64,000 nt of DNA from Tolypocladium sp. Sup5 PDA-1 (Eukaryota > Ascomycota > Sordariomycetes > Hypocreales > Ophiocordycipitaceae). Location: assembly GCA_000750105.3 (NCBI GenBank), contig JPHH03000003.1, positions 1,273,443-1,337,442 on the forward strand, given 5' to 3'. Within the stretch, counting starts at the first letter, position 1, and the number at the start of each line of letters is the position of its first letter. The notes under the pieces are model-generated. The model searched no databases and was not told the DNA's origin. It was given only the letters and a program-made list of their open reading frames with translations. The position numbers were made by a program, and so were the translations under genes. This document shows positions 43,166-53,838 of this stretch, piece after piece.

Positions 43166-44089
43166 ATGCGCCTCTTCCTCCTCCCCGTGTCGACGCGGCG
43201 CACCTTCATGTACGCGCAGCGCCTCAACGTCACCACGACCTCGGCGGACCGCAACTACATCGACAAGGGCGCCGCCTGGGCCGCCAAGAAGTGGGCGCAG
43301 TGGGAGAAGAGGGAATCGGGCTGGCAGCGCAAGGTCGTCGACTACGGCAACCACGCCTTTCGCCGCATCCCCTACGAGGAATGGGGTCTCAAGTCGGTGC
43401 CCCCGCTGTCGGCGCGCCGCCGCGACGACGAGCTCAAGGGCAAGGACAAGGTCGAGCTGGTGTTTCCCGGCGCGGCCATCTCCATCGACAAGGCAGAGCA
43501 GCTGGCGCTGAAGCTGGCGATTGAGAGGCTGGCCTTGCATCGGCAGAAGATGATGTGGTGCTTCATCGGGATGCCCATCACGATACCCTTTGCCCTGGTA
43601 CCTGTGTATGTGCTGCCAACCTATCGTGTCGAAACCGGATGCTAACTCACCTGCTCCTCCAGAATCCCCAACCTACCCTTCTTCTACCTCGTCTACCGCG
43701 CCTGGTCGCACTGGAGAGCCATCTCGGGCGGCAAACACGTCCAATGGCTGGTCGAGAACAAGCTCCTCCTCGCTTCGCCGTCGAAGATATTAGACCAGCT
43801 CTACAGCAAAGCCGCTCCATCGCCCGCCGCGGAACCCGCCGGCAAGGAGCAGCTGCTCCTCACGCAAAAACAAGTCCGCAGCTTCTCCGAGACGCTAGAC
43901 GTCCCGGCCCTCGAGATTGAGCTGGAGCGAGCGATCTGGCAGGTAGAAAAGGCGCTGCAGGAGGACCAGGCGAGCAAAGAGACGAAAGAGGAGGCAAAGG
44001 AGGAGGACGAGAATTCGAAGTCAAAGCCGCAGGAGTCAGAAAAGGCAAAGGCAAAAGACCCTCCCGCTCCGGGCAAGGAGAGGCAATAA
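43166..44089 (+). CDS. mitochondrial K+/H+ exchange-related protein
   Basis: Two exons, 43166-43605 and 43663-44089, with a 57-nt phase-2 intron carrying a GCTAAC branch site; 288 aa. The start is in a CGACCATGC context. Conserved family segments are MRLFLLPVSTRRTFMYAQRL, YIDKGAAWAAKKWAQWEKRE and VDYGNHAFRRIPYEEWGLKS. A hydrophobic hairpin follows (MMWCFIGMPITIPFALVPV joined to IPNLPFFYLVYRAWSHW). This is the mitochondrial K+-H+ exchange-related family (yeast Ydl183c), an inner-membrane protein needed for matrix K+ homeostasis. The C-terminal 70 residues are Lys/Glu-rich and probably disordered. No defects seen. Confidence 0.9.
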
Positions 44090-44318
44090 ACCCGCCAGCC
44101 TGGTTACTGTATGATATGAAGCCTGCCATGATTTACATGTACTCGATATATAGACAGACGAGTAAACCCGAATTCACCAGTGGGGTATCCGCAGACCCAC
44201 GCCTCTCATGAATAAACCCTGCTGGATCATAAACGCGCACGAACAAGCAAAACACCCCGTGTCCAAAAAGCTCTTCCTTTCTTCATCAACCGTGACTTCA
44301 TTTCTTCATTCGTGGCCC

Positions 44319-45084
44319 TCATGATGTCGCCTCCACGCAGCGCAGGACCTTGTCCATCTGGAGCGAGGGCAGCATGCGCATCCAGCCTATCGCGAGCACC
44401 ACGCGCCGCGGCGTGAAGAAGCCGAGATCCGGCATGTGGAACATGTACTGCTGCCCCTCCTCCTTCTCCTCCTCCTTCTTCTCCTCCTCCTCCTCCTCCT
44501 CCTCCACTTGGTTTTCGTGTTTCTTGTCCTCGCCGTCGGTGCCACCATCTCCGGGCTCGAGTTCGTAACGCACACTGCCGAGTTGGGACAACGGCGTGAC
44601 GTCCAGTGGTCGCCGTTCTGGCCTTAACGTTGCTGTCTTGGGCTTTCCAGCAGCAACTATTAGCTCTCCTGGCCATAAATTCCCATGGATGACATTCCCA
44701 TGGAGGACATATTGACTCCGTTGATATGTGTTGTCGTACCTGTCTCGCCGTGATGGCCTCAATCGCCCTCCTCTCATACCGCACAACCTCTCTTCTCAGC
44801 GCCTGCGACCGCCACGCCTCCGCCGCCTTGTGCCGTAACAGTCTCTGCGCTGTGCTCATCCCAATGTTCCTGCGCATCGTCCTGCTATTCCTTCTCCTGC
44901 GCAGCGCCAGCGCCGCTTCCTCCTGGCTCCTGGGGTTCAAGGGCGAGGGTATGAGCGGCACGTGCGCCGCACCCGTGTGTGAAGTCGACGACATCTCGTG
45001 AATTCGTGATGAGCTGCTCAGAGAGTTCGGTACCGGCGGGCTGTGTGGCATTTTATCCTCGACAACATCTGCTATGTGAGGCAT
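44319..45084 (-). CDS. unknown protein with basic helical region and Glu-rich tract
   Basis: Two exons, 45084-44740 and 44642-44319, joined by a 97-nt phase-0 intron (CTAAT branch site); 222 aa from ATG at 45084. Not recognised. Visible features are a Ser/Pro-rich start, a very basic helical segment (ALRRRRNSRTMRRNIGMST, then RLLRHKAAEAWRSQALRREV), a run of glutamates and lysines encoded by CTC/CTT repeats, and a C-terminal MPDLGFFTPRRVVLAIGWMR. The frame is also open upstream of the ATG and reads RAAFQTSASLASFTT, which looks like the end of a mitochondrial presequence. An upstream start at 45199 would need a 34-nt intron (see findings). A mitochondrial, perhaps ribosome-associated, role is a guess. 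Confidence 0.6.
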
Positions 45085-45199
45085 GGTGGTGAATGACGCC
45101 AGCGACGCGGACGTCTGGAATGCTGCGCGTTGGAGGCCGGGCCTGTTCACGGGAGAATCATCACGTTGGTATTTACAGCCTCGCGCAAGGCAGTGCCAT

Positions 45200-45573
45200 G
45201 TTCCTGAAACGTGGGCTCATGCATCCTAGTGTTTAATCGTATGTGGGTGTGTGGTTGGCTGCCCCATGACAACACGGACAGCTGCCGTTCACCAACGGAA
45301 GCCAGCTACCTCCGGAAAAATCGCCCTCAGTCAGCCCACCACGTCACTCGGCTTCGCTTCCAGGCTGCAGAGAATCCAACTTGTATTAAATGTATTATAT
45401 GTTTGTGCTGCCAATGTATCGTACCAAGGGTGTCGATTATGCTTAGGAACAAGAGGGGATATCGAAGCGAGTGACCAATGCCGTCTCCAACGCCTGTTCT
45501 TGATTAGGACGTATTACCCAAAGAGATGCAGCCTTCCCCGAACAAAAGAACTCCACACAGACTTGCAGAGGAA
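45200..45573. other. gene-free stretch
   Basis: Upstream of the unknown protein gene and 3' flank of SVF1. Nothing recognised. Confidence 0.45.
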
Positions 45574-46905
45574 TTATGCCGAAATGAAAGTCGCCTCGGT
45601 GAACAGCTGGCCCTCCTCGGAGATCTCTTCGTCTCCAATCTTGAGCTTTAGGGTGACCTTTGGCGCATACTAAACAGTACTGTCAGAAACTGAGGCATGT
45701 CAGACGGGGGACCCCACAAACCTGATAGATGTAAGGCTTCGTCCCGACCGCGCTGGCCACAATCGTCTTGACGAATCCCGGCACTTCGGCCATGACGTCG
45801 ACCTTGTCGACTCGGTCTCCCAGGGAGCCCTCAATCACAGCGTCGACGGACTTGCCATCCTTGTCCTTGCCTGCCCAGACGAACTTGACGGCGCTAGGCT
45901 CCGGCCACTCGTTCTCCGGGTCATCCTTGACAGTGGTGTGAGTGACCTGGTTGGAGCAGCCGGCCGAAATGATGTGGCCCTCCTTCAGGATGCCGCCCAC
46001 GTTGACAACGGTGGAGCCGTACGAGGGCGGGGTCGTAAATTCCATCAAGATGGCCGAGTAGTTGGGGCCCTGGAAGTTGGCAAAGTTCCATCGCGCAGCA
46101 GCGTGGTGAGGTTTCATGCCCTGCAAGGCATACGAGTACAGCGCACGTCCCTTGAAGTCGATGGGGCCATCCTTGGTGGTAATGGTGCCCTCAACGGCGC
46201 ATCGCGGCCAGAAGGCATGTCTCATAGACCCCCACGGGTTCTCCAGATCCGTACCATACTTGGTCGTTCCGGTCTTACCGCCCTGGAAGCCGGGCGCGGT
46301 CTTTGTGATCTTGACATTAACGATCGCCCTCTCGTCGTTCATGCTCTTGATGGTATACGAGTTTCCGTCCTCGGCGAGCTCGAGTGCGCAGTCGTCGGCG
46401 AAAAACGACGACTTGTCCTCGCTGAACTCGACATTGCTCAGCGGCGTGGAGCACCACAGGTGGGGCTTGGCCGGGTCTTTGGAGAAGATCTTGGAGTTGA
46501 ACTGGCTGGTGGTTCGGATGCCGCTGCGCAGGAGGATGTTAGCAGCCGGGTGCGCCGGAAAAGAGTAGGTAACCGGGGGGTGGTGCGGTGCCGTACGCAA
46601 CATTGCTGTAGATGACCTGCGCGAGGGCAATGTCGCCGTTGTCCGAAAAGAGGTAGAAGCTCTCTGTCTCGACGCAGGTCGACTCCATCACCTTCCACTT
46701 CAGGTCATCTCGCGTGATCTCCGTGTACGGCGTCGTATGGGCCTCTTCGGCGACGGACTTGATGGCGGACGGGCCATAGATGGGCTCCTGGGTGCCGGCG
46801 ACGTTGGCCAGCCTGGGGCGACATGGTCAGCGGTGGGCAGAGCTGGATGGAGGGGCGGACCGGACGGGACCCAGGCACTCACTGCTGCTTTGCCCAATTG
46901 AACAT
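45574..46905 (-). CDS. SVF1: Svf1-like survival factor (lipocalin-type lipid-transfer protein)
   Basis: Four exons on the minus strand, 46905-46883, 46812-46597, 46523-45722 and 45669-45574, with introns of 70, 73 and 52 nt; 378 aa. The 23-nt first exon encodes MFNWAKQQ and joins to LANVAGTQEPIYGPSAIKSV, the conserved Svf1 N-terminus. Further family motifs are WCSTPLSNVEFSEDKSSFF, GFQGGKTGTTKYGTDLENP, GSMRHAFWPRCAVEG and ALQGMKPHHAAARWNFANFQ. The C-terminus reads IGDEEISEEGQLFTEATFIS. The fold is two lipocalin-like barrels. Yeast Svf1 binds early secretory membranes through its N-terminus and moves ceramide from ER to Golgi; loss gives oxidative and cold stress sensitivity. Length and motifs are normal. 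Confidence 0.95.
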
Positions 46906-48307
46906 GATGAGGAGGGACGGGATGCGGGGGATCGAGAATATGCGTTAGGATGGAGGAGGGGATGGTTGTTGTACGGGGTTAAGTCAGACGGTGTCGGCGG
47001 GACAGGCGGGATATGGCGCTTGTTTGTCGCTGTCTTGGTGGTCAGGCTCTAATTCACCGCCCGAGGCAGGCAGGAGGTGATGGCATGGAGATGGAGGGGC
47101 AGGGCAGGAGCAGCCGGCGGCGGCGGCACGAAATGCGGGCCGCTTAGGGGATGATGCCAAAACCTGATGGCGAGGGTGGTGGGGCTGACTCGACAATTGC
47201 GGCTTCCGTTGCCAGCCATGAGGATGAGGGTGGTGATCTGAGCCTGGGAGACGTTTTGGCCGCGAAACATTGCACCAACTTCTAGCTACTCGTACAGAGT
47301 ACAAAGCACGGATAGGCCTATGCATTCTTCAAATTAAGATCATATACGAAGTGCTGTTACGTTCGTACTGAGTCACTGGGCTATGGAATGACCTGGGCTT
47401 TCGCACCCAGCTACTAGACTTAATAATAGGTGCTGGGACACGTGCGCGTCCTGTCATCGCGCTGCAACTGTTGTGCAAGTCGCGATTCCTGATCCTCCCA
47501 AGACTTTGTAGCAGGCCGAGTTTCTCGCATTTAATAATTACTCCGACATCCTGATACCGCAGTTTGCCACGCCTCTCGCTGACCACGGCCACGGATCTCA
47601 GTCCCTGCGCGAATGACGCCTGCACCCCTGTGCCCTGCAGCCAGCCCTGTCGGTGAGGCCGATCCAACGCAGCACAATCGATAAGATCGAGTTCAAGGAT
47701 GCCGTTAAATTACCTGCAATATTTTTTCCCGCCGAGGCCAAGCCAATGGCATTGTCGCAATAGCGCAGGAATCGCATTCCGCCCAAACAGCAGGGTGTCT
47801 TGACTCCCTGAGCTCTATTGATAGGCTACGTCCATGCGCTGCCCACGCCCCTCCCGCGCGCCTTCCAACTTATTACTGTTGTAGGGGGCCGGCTTGAATT
47901 TGGAACGCGCTGTCCCTTCCCATCGTCACGACAACTCTCGGTTCCAATTCTGCGTTTCTACACTCCCTACTCCTTTTAGGTTGTTGTTCCGTGGTCAGCT
48001 TCCTTCCAGCTGGCGCGCACTCGTTATCCTTCTCGGCCGCAACGCCGGCCACGCCCAACCAGCAACAGTCGAACCCATCCTGTCTCCTTCGATCACGAAA
48101 CGAATCCCAGCCAGCAGCGAATCCTGCGATCCGTACGACCTCATCCACCTGGACGATCACGAGGGGATATACTCCTTAATCAATACGAATCCGCAAAGAC
48201 GCGACAAAGATTGACGGCGCAAGGCAACCTTTGCGGCTTGATCTTGCCAACCACCTCGACGACGTGTGAGCCGCGCCACGGAGCCAAACTCGCCTGATCT
48301 CCTATCG
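46906..48307. other. divergent promoter region (SVF1 / GATA factor)
   Basis: About 1.4 kb between two divergent starts. Open frames are short. The right ~400 nt contain pyrimidine-rich tracts typical of fungal leaders. No RNA gene or repeat recognised. Confidence 0.5.
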
Positions 48308-50185
48308 ATGATGGAGGACGGCCCGCAGATGCTCCCGCCGCATTCGGCGGACCCCATTTCCCGACCGAGCTCGACGTCCACGTCCGCCTCTGGGACGCTT
48401 CCGCACCTGCCTGGCATCGCAGCACTAGCCGCGAGCAATGCAGCGCCAGACTCTCCACAACTAAGGTACGCCGCACATACTTCTGACGGGTCTCAAAGCA
48501 ACGGCCAGAGGGCCTGGAACAGTCTTTGCGACACCAACGATCACGCGTGTAGCTGTCACCGAAGTCATGACACTGTCTATCGCCAGAATGATCATTCTTG
48601 CGCCGCCAGCTGTCTAGTGACACCACTCAACATCTGTTCAGTGCTAACGCGTCTCTGTCTAGGGCAACCGCAGCACCGCAAGCCCCGATGAATACTGGAA
48701 TCTCACACGCTGCTACCAGCGGTGGCGGCAATATGGTAAGTCTGACAGAGCCTTGAGAGCCCAACCCCTCCCCCCAGTATGCGACATCTCCCCTCGCGGT
48801 TCCTCGCACCGCACCGGCATGTCCATGCGACGATATCTCCTCACAGAGTCACAACCATTGGGACCAATGGCGAGAAGCCCGCCCGCTGGGCCCGCTGGGC
48901 CGGGGTGGATACGCCGTGGCATCTCTCATCCTTTGTCCCGCGTCTTGCGATCCTTATCGTCAAGATATGCGCGGTCACGTGCCTTATCGCGATACGTGTC
49001 GCGCTAATCCCGAACGGGCAATTCGTGCCTGCCAATCAACACTCTGCTATCTTGTCTTATCAGTCCCAGCGCATGACGGCAGCCAAAGTTTTTTTTGCTC
49101 CGTCATCCTTATCGATCACGATAAATATTTATCGCGTTGCGCTCCCTGCCTTTCCAAACGGACTTTACTTGCACCGACTCAACCGGCAACATGATGGCAA
49201 CTAACACGTCTTCGCAGCCTACGTGCCAAAATTGCACAACGTCTACGACGCCGCTATGGCGTCGCGACGAGTTTGGCTCCGTCCTGTGCAATGCCTGTGG
49301 CCTGTTCCTCAAGCTGCACGGCCGACCACGGCCTATCTCTCTCAAGACAGACGTTATCAAGAGTCGCAATCGCGTCAAGACGATGCGCCCCGATCTAGCG
49401 CCAAAGAAAAAGGTACAGCTTCTCTGCCACTCTTGTCTCTACTAATTTACCTGCTAATCGTCTCTGCGCAGCAGCAACAGCAACAGCAGCAGGTCAATAA
49501 CTTCCCTTTCCCAACCGATGCGAATGGTGCTGAGATGTCCGCCCAGAATGCCGCTGCCGCCGCCGCACAAGCCATACGAACGGCGCAAAAGTCCGCAAAC
49601 GGGAACAATGAGGGCTCCGACTCCCCCATCTCCCGCACCGGGACGCCGTCGATGTACAACCAGGGAATTCCGTCCTTCATGGTGGATGACCCTTACCAGA
49701 CCAGTTTCAACGGCGGGCCGGGCGGCGATGGAAGCGGTGGCTCGCCCATGAATGGCGAGCGCGGCCTCGACAGCCCCCAGACGCACGAACAGATCATGGC
49801 GCATAACTCGAGCCTGAAGACGAGGGTTAGCGAGCTGGAAGTTATCAACGAGCTGTTCCGAGGCCGCCTTAGCCAGCTGGAGCAACAAGAAGCCGCCGCG
49901 CGCCGAGGCCAGGAGGTTGCTGGTGTGGAACAGACACAGCTGCGAAGTCAACTGGAGGCCACTCAGGAGAGTGAAGCTCAGCTACGCCTTCAGCTAGAGG
50001 ACAGCCATCGGCGCGAGAACAACCTCAAGCGGCGTCTGGACGAGCTGGAGCTGGAGCTGAAGGAAGCCAAAGAAGCCGTGGATTCCGACAGGCCGTCTAA
50101 GAAACCCCGTATGGACCAGGACGAGGATTCCGCTGTTGCCGCTGAGGAGCCAGATACGACTTCAACGCCGCCCTCGACCACCTGA
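48308..50185 (+). CDS. areB: GATA-type transcription factor with C-terminal coiled coil (AreB/ASD-4-like)
   Basis: Four exons, 48308-48465, 48663-48735, 49218-49412 and 49472-50185; 379 aa. The GATA finger is C-x2-C-x17-C-x2-C at about residues 80-104 (PTCQNCTTSTTPLWRRDEFG then LCNACGLFLKLHGRPRP) with the basic tail KSRNRV. A polyQ start to exon 4, an Ala-rich segment and a Ser/Pro region follow. A long coiled coil lies at about 257-345 (LKTRVSELEVINELFRGRL onward, then ENNLKRRLDELELEL), followed by an acidic end. One finger plus a leucine-zipper-like coil is the architecture of AreB of Aspergillus and ASD-4 of Neurospora, negative or modulating factors in nitrogen regulation and development. 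Intron 2 is long (482 nt) and ends with an in-frame ATG option (see findings). Confidence 0.88.
48954..49134. promoter_or_regulatory. cluster of GATA-factor binding motifs inside intron 2
   Basis: GATAA/TTATC cores occur at 48954, 48984, 49057, 49109, 49120 and 49129. The last two form a 16-nt perfect palindrome, CGATAAATATTTATCG (49119-49134), with inverted GATA cores. About one core per ~480 nt is expected by chance on both strands. They lie just upstream of an in-frame ATG pair at 49191, so an internal autoregulated promoter is plausible. Confidence 0.5.
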
Positions 50186-51280
50186 ACGGCCTCGGCACCA
50201 ACATGACTTGGGGCATCAAAAGGCCGAGAGCATTGATGCATGGTGACGGCGACATGTTGACGTTCGTTTCCCTGCAGCTGCTTCGCTGTCTATTTAACTA
50301 CTTTGTTGGCGCCTGACGGCCCCAACACCCAGGACTTTCACAACAATTCTCTCAGTATACCCTGTTATGATAGGCGTCTTTCGGGTCGCTGTCTGTTGGT
50401 GACAACGACGCAGGATGGACGGCGTTACGGTTGTCTTTTTACTACTAATTTAATCTACTTGCCTGCCGGTGGAGGCGTGACGGCATGGCATGGTCACGGG
50501 GATGGAACTCACGGAGCAGAGCATTGGGAAACGGAGATATCATGGGATACCGGCGGGCAGCCCTTGCAACTGATGCTTGATGGCCAATCGCCAGAGAATT
50601 CTACATGGTTGGAGTTGTCGGCGTAAATGTGGCCCAAAGGGTATCAGCTCGAGCGAGGATCGCGGAACAAAAAGTTTAGCTGCTTATGACTGATAAAAGA
50701 ACCCTACTTTTGGCAGACAAGTTTCGTTGTTGCGTGTTGTCCATTGAGTTTGTCTTGCTCGTTTCTTGGCCGAGGGCGTTCCACCCAAAGCGCGACGCGA
50801 CTCGTCTACGCGAATGGCACATGAGCAGAGTGCGCATCGGCGGATGCCACCTACATTTACAGAAACATTCAAAACTTGATCAGCCAAGCATTTGCCACGT
50901 GCCTTTGAGTGTTTAACTGCCAGGCAGCTGGAGCTGTTCAGCTGCAGGTCACGTGGGGGCGGGCGGCTATAGTCCTGTTCTCGATTCTTCAAGGCTGTGG
51001 TGCATTTTCATCACAACCACCACCACCAAGCATCAATCCCGCAGCTATTATTACCTCCATCCATCACCAAAGCCTTTTCTTTTCGCTCTTCCATCTCCAC
51101 TTTTGTCGCAAGGGTTGTTGGCAGTTGCGAGCTGGTATACTGTATCCATGCCGCCTTCTGCCGCCAGCCACACGATTTGAGAACCTCGCTGTTTGAGTGT
51201 GAAACCGAGGCTCTGTACCCCCATCGTTCACCTGCAACCACCAACAATCTAATCCACTCGCCAAAGTCACCCAAGACATC
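50186..51280. other. gene-free stretch
   Basis: 3' flank of the GATA factor gene and promoter of the histone variant gene. A GGTCACGTGGGG box (CACGTG core) lies near 50950. Short open frames only. Confidence 0.5.
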
Positions 51281-52036
51281 ATGGTCACGCCAAGCTCTCG
51301 TGGAGGACCTGGGGCCGCTCGCGCCCATATCGCCAAGCCCGGCGGGGGCAAAGGGCAAGGCAGGGGGAAGATGGGTGGAAAGACCATCCTCAGCAGTCGA
51401 CACCGGTAGGTTTCTGGGTCATGAGAGAGTCGCCATGCGGTGCTAATGTTATCGTAGCAAGATCATCCGGGATACCATCCAGGGTATCAGTAGGTTCTTT
51501 GCGTCCCGTGATCGAAACATGGAGTACTTTGCTAACAGCTCTCGTCTAGCGCGGCCAGACATCAGGTAAGTTTGCAGCGCCCATGACAACTACCAGGACT
51601 GGGTTGCCTTTTATAGCGTCTCGTTCGCGTTGTGGCAACGTGAGAGAATTTTCTGACAGCCTTCACAGACGATTGGCCAGACGGGGAGGTGTTAAGAGAA
51701 TTTCTGCCGGAATCTACCCTGAGATTCGCGCCGCGCTCAAAGATCGACTTGAACTGGTAAGTCCTCTCCTACACTTTTCTGCGGCGTTTCCTTGTCTAAT
51801 AACATGTGGCAGATCCTGCGTACCTGCGTCGTTTACGTGGAGCATCGTAATGCAAAGACAATTACGACAACCGATGTGCGTGACGCACCTTTGTCTTTCT
51901 CTCTGGACACTGCTGAGCTGACGATGGACACCAGGTGATCTACAGTCTTCGCCGAATTGGTCAACCGATTTACGGTTTCGACCCCGACACCTACGATGGT
52001 CGGAAGAAGGCGAAGCAGGGTGGTACCGTAGACTAG
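51281..52036 (+). CDS. divergent histone H4 variant
   Basis: Six exons, 51281-51405, 51458-51489, 51550-51565, 51669-51756, 51813-51875 and 51935-52036; 141 aa. The histone fold is unmistakable: RHRKIIRDTIQGITRPDIRR, LARRGGVKRISAGIYPEI, VVYVEHRNAKTITTTDVIYS and LRRIGQPIYGF. Canonical H4 is 103 aa and nearly invariant; here the tail is rewritten (PSSRGGPGAARAHIAKPGGG) and many core positions differ. Examples are AMIYEETR becoming AGIYPEIR, and DAVTYTEHAKRKTVT becoming TCVVYVEHRNAKTIT. A Lys/Asp-rich C-terminal extension of ~15 residues follows YGF. Five introns, one flanking a 16-nt exon, also differ from a replication-type H4 gene. It resembles the H4 variant (hH4v) reported in Neurospora; its role is unknown. 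Confidence 0.88.
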
Positions 52037-52396
52037 GATCGTGACCCAGCAACCGCCGTTTGGTCCAGCTGCTCTACGGCAGCGGGGAGTCCCGAGGCAG
52101 GCGGTAACATTTTTTCTTTTTGGTCGTTCATGTTGTTTTATGGCTTTGCTATATGTTGTGGCCGGTTTCGGCATATACGTCTGGCAACGAGTTTTGCTGA
52201 CAAGGTGAGCATTGGCGTCTGGGGAAGGTCAAGTACGAGTGATTGATAGAATGGATCAACACGCTACAGACGGAACGAACGTGTTTAAAAATTATCAGTC
52301 AAGGGGGTATCTCAAGTGAATGTAATGCAACAGCAACCATCCCCACAATCCGGATTATGCAACCAACACGCGTGCTCATTCTTCAAACGCCGTCCC
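52037..52396. other. gene-free stretch between convergent genes
   Basis: 3' flanks of the histone variant and the membrane GNAT. Nothing recognised. Confidence 0.45.
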
Positions 52397-53838
52397 TCAC
52401 CTCTTCTTCTTCTTGCTTGCCTCCCACTCCGCAACCGCCTCCTCCAACGCCTTGGCCGCACGATTCTCACCCCTCCGGAACGCCCCGTTCAAGACTCGCG
52501 GCAGCAGCATGGTGCTGTTGGCGTGCTCCCTCGCGAAGCCCACCTGGGCGTCCTTGCCGCACAGCTCCTTGGTCTTCCGCACGGCGGCGAGCAGGAGGTC
52601 CCTGCCGACGCCCTGGCCGCGGTACTTGAGGCGGGTGGTCCACGCGCGGATGACGCCCTTGCCGCCGCGGAGGCTCGCGCTGCGGCTGCGGTTCTTGCGC
52701 CGCGGGGAGGGACCCGGGCCGGCGACGCCGCACTTGGGCTCGAGGCGGAGGACGAGGGCGCCGACGAGGGCGTCGCCGTAGCGGGCGCCGAGCATGATGT
52801 CCGGCTCGCCGCATGAGTAGTCCGGCTTGAGCCAGGACCAGGTGATGCCCTCGGCGAGGGTCACGTAGCCTCCGACGCGGTACCTTATGGCGAGGAGGTA
52901 CGCCATGGCGACACCACAGGCAAGTAGAATCGCGCGGCCGGCATCACCACTCGACTTGGGCAGGTAGGCGCAGCGGTAGACGAGGCCCCAGGCGGCGGCC
53001 AGCGCGGCGAGGCACAGCGGGTGGAGGGCGAGGGTGCGGGCGGCGCGCTGCTTCATCTGGGCGATGGACTCGGCGACGAGGCGCAGGCCCTCGGCCTTGT
53101 CGTCGCGGGTGCAGAGGGTGTCGAGGGACAGCGGGGGGATGTCTTCGAGGGGCGTCAGGGGCGGGTTCGCGGCGAGTGGGGAGGGCGACGAGGGCGCGAG
53201 GTACGGCTGGGGGGAGTAGGGCTCGAGGTAGGGCGTGTTGGAGGTGGACGAGACGGCCGAGGGGGTGAGGACAAGGTTGGCGCGGAGAAAGGTGAAGAAG
53301 GCTGTGATGCTGTCAGTCAGTAAATGCTATTCAAACTCATAACTGTAAGGTGTAGGAGGGGGCGTGAGAGCTTGAAGCTTCACGGACGATCCGTGCGCCA
53401 ATCTGGGGTAATGCGGGGAGATGCTTTGTGAGATAGTACACCCTTCCATGAGAATTATCCTCATTCCCTTGCCAGAACTGCTGGCGGGACAAATGATAAG
53501 ATATTTGCATGTCGAAGGTCGAGCATGAGTGACGTCTCTTGTCATCGCACAAGGACCCTTGTCGCACTGCCGTGACGTGGCGGCGGCTCTCGCGAAGGGT
53601 CCAGACTCCAGACCCCTACTTCGTACGGACCACCAGAATGACCCCAGCAGCTCTTCGTTACCCTGCTCGTGATCGGGCAGAAGGATGAAACTTCAAGCAA
53701 ATAATAGTGAAAAGAATGTAAGAAAGAGCATCTTTACTCACCTGCGCTCGACCTCAGGCCCGGCACGACGCCGACCCTATCGGCCACGAACCCCGGGCCG
53801 CAGTTGCTGAGGTCCAGCTCACGCACGGCGCGCTCCAT
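52397..53838 (-). CDS. membrane-anchored GNAT-family acetyltransferase
   Basis: Two exons on the minus strand, 53838-53742 and 53301-52397, joined by a long 440-nt phase-1 intron; 333 aa. Exon 1 encodes MERAVRELDLSNCGPGFVAD. Exon 2 continues FFTFLRANLVLTPSAVSSTS, a Pro/Ser-rich stretch and CTRDDKAEGLRLVAESIAQM. Two hydrophobic helices follow (LCLAALAAAWGLVYRCAYL and AILLACGVAMAYLLAIRYRV), then a GNAT domain. Its acetyl-CoA site is VIRAWTTRLKYRGQGVGRDL with the R-G-Q-G-V-G loop, and AREHANSTMLLPRVLNGAFR completes the fold. The C-terminus is very basic (ASKKKKR). Membrane hairpin plus GNAT suggests an ER or organelle membrane enzyme; the substrate is unknown. The intron length is unusual for this window, so exon 1 is less certain. 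Confidence 0.75.
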
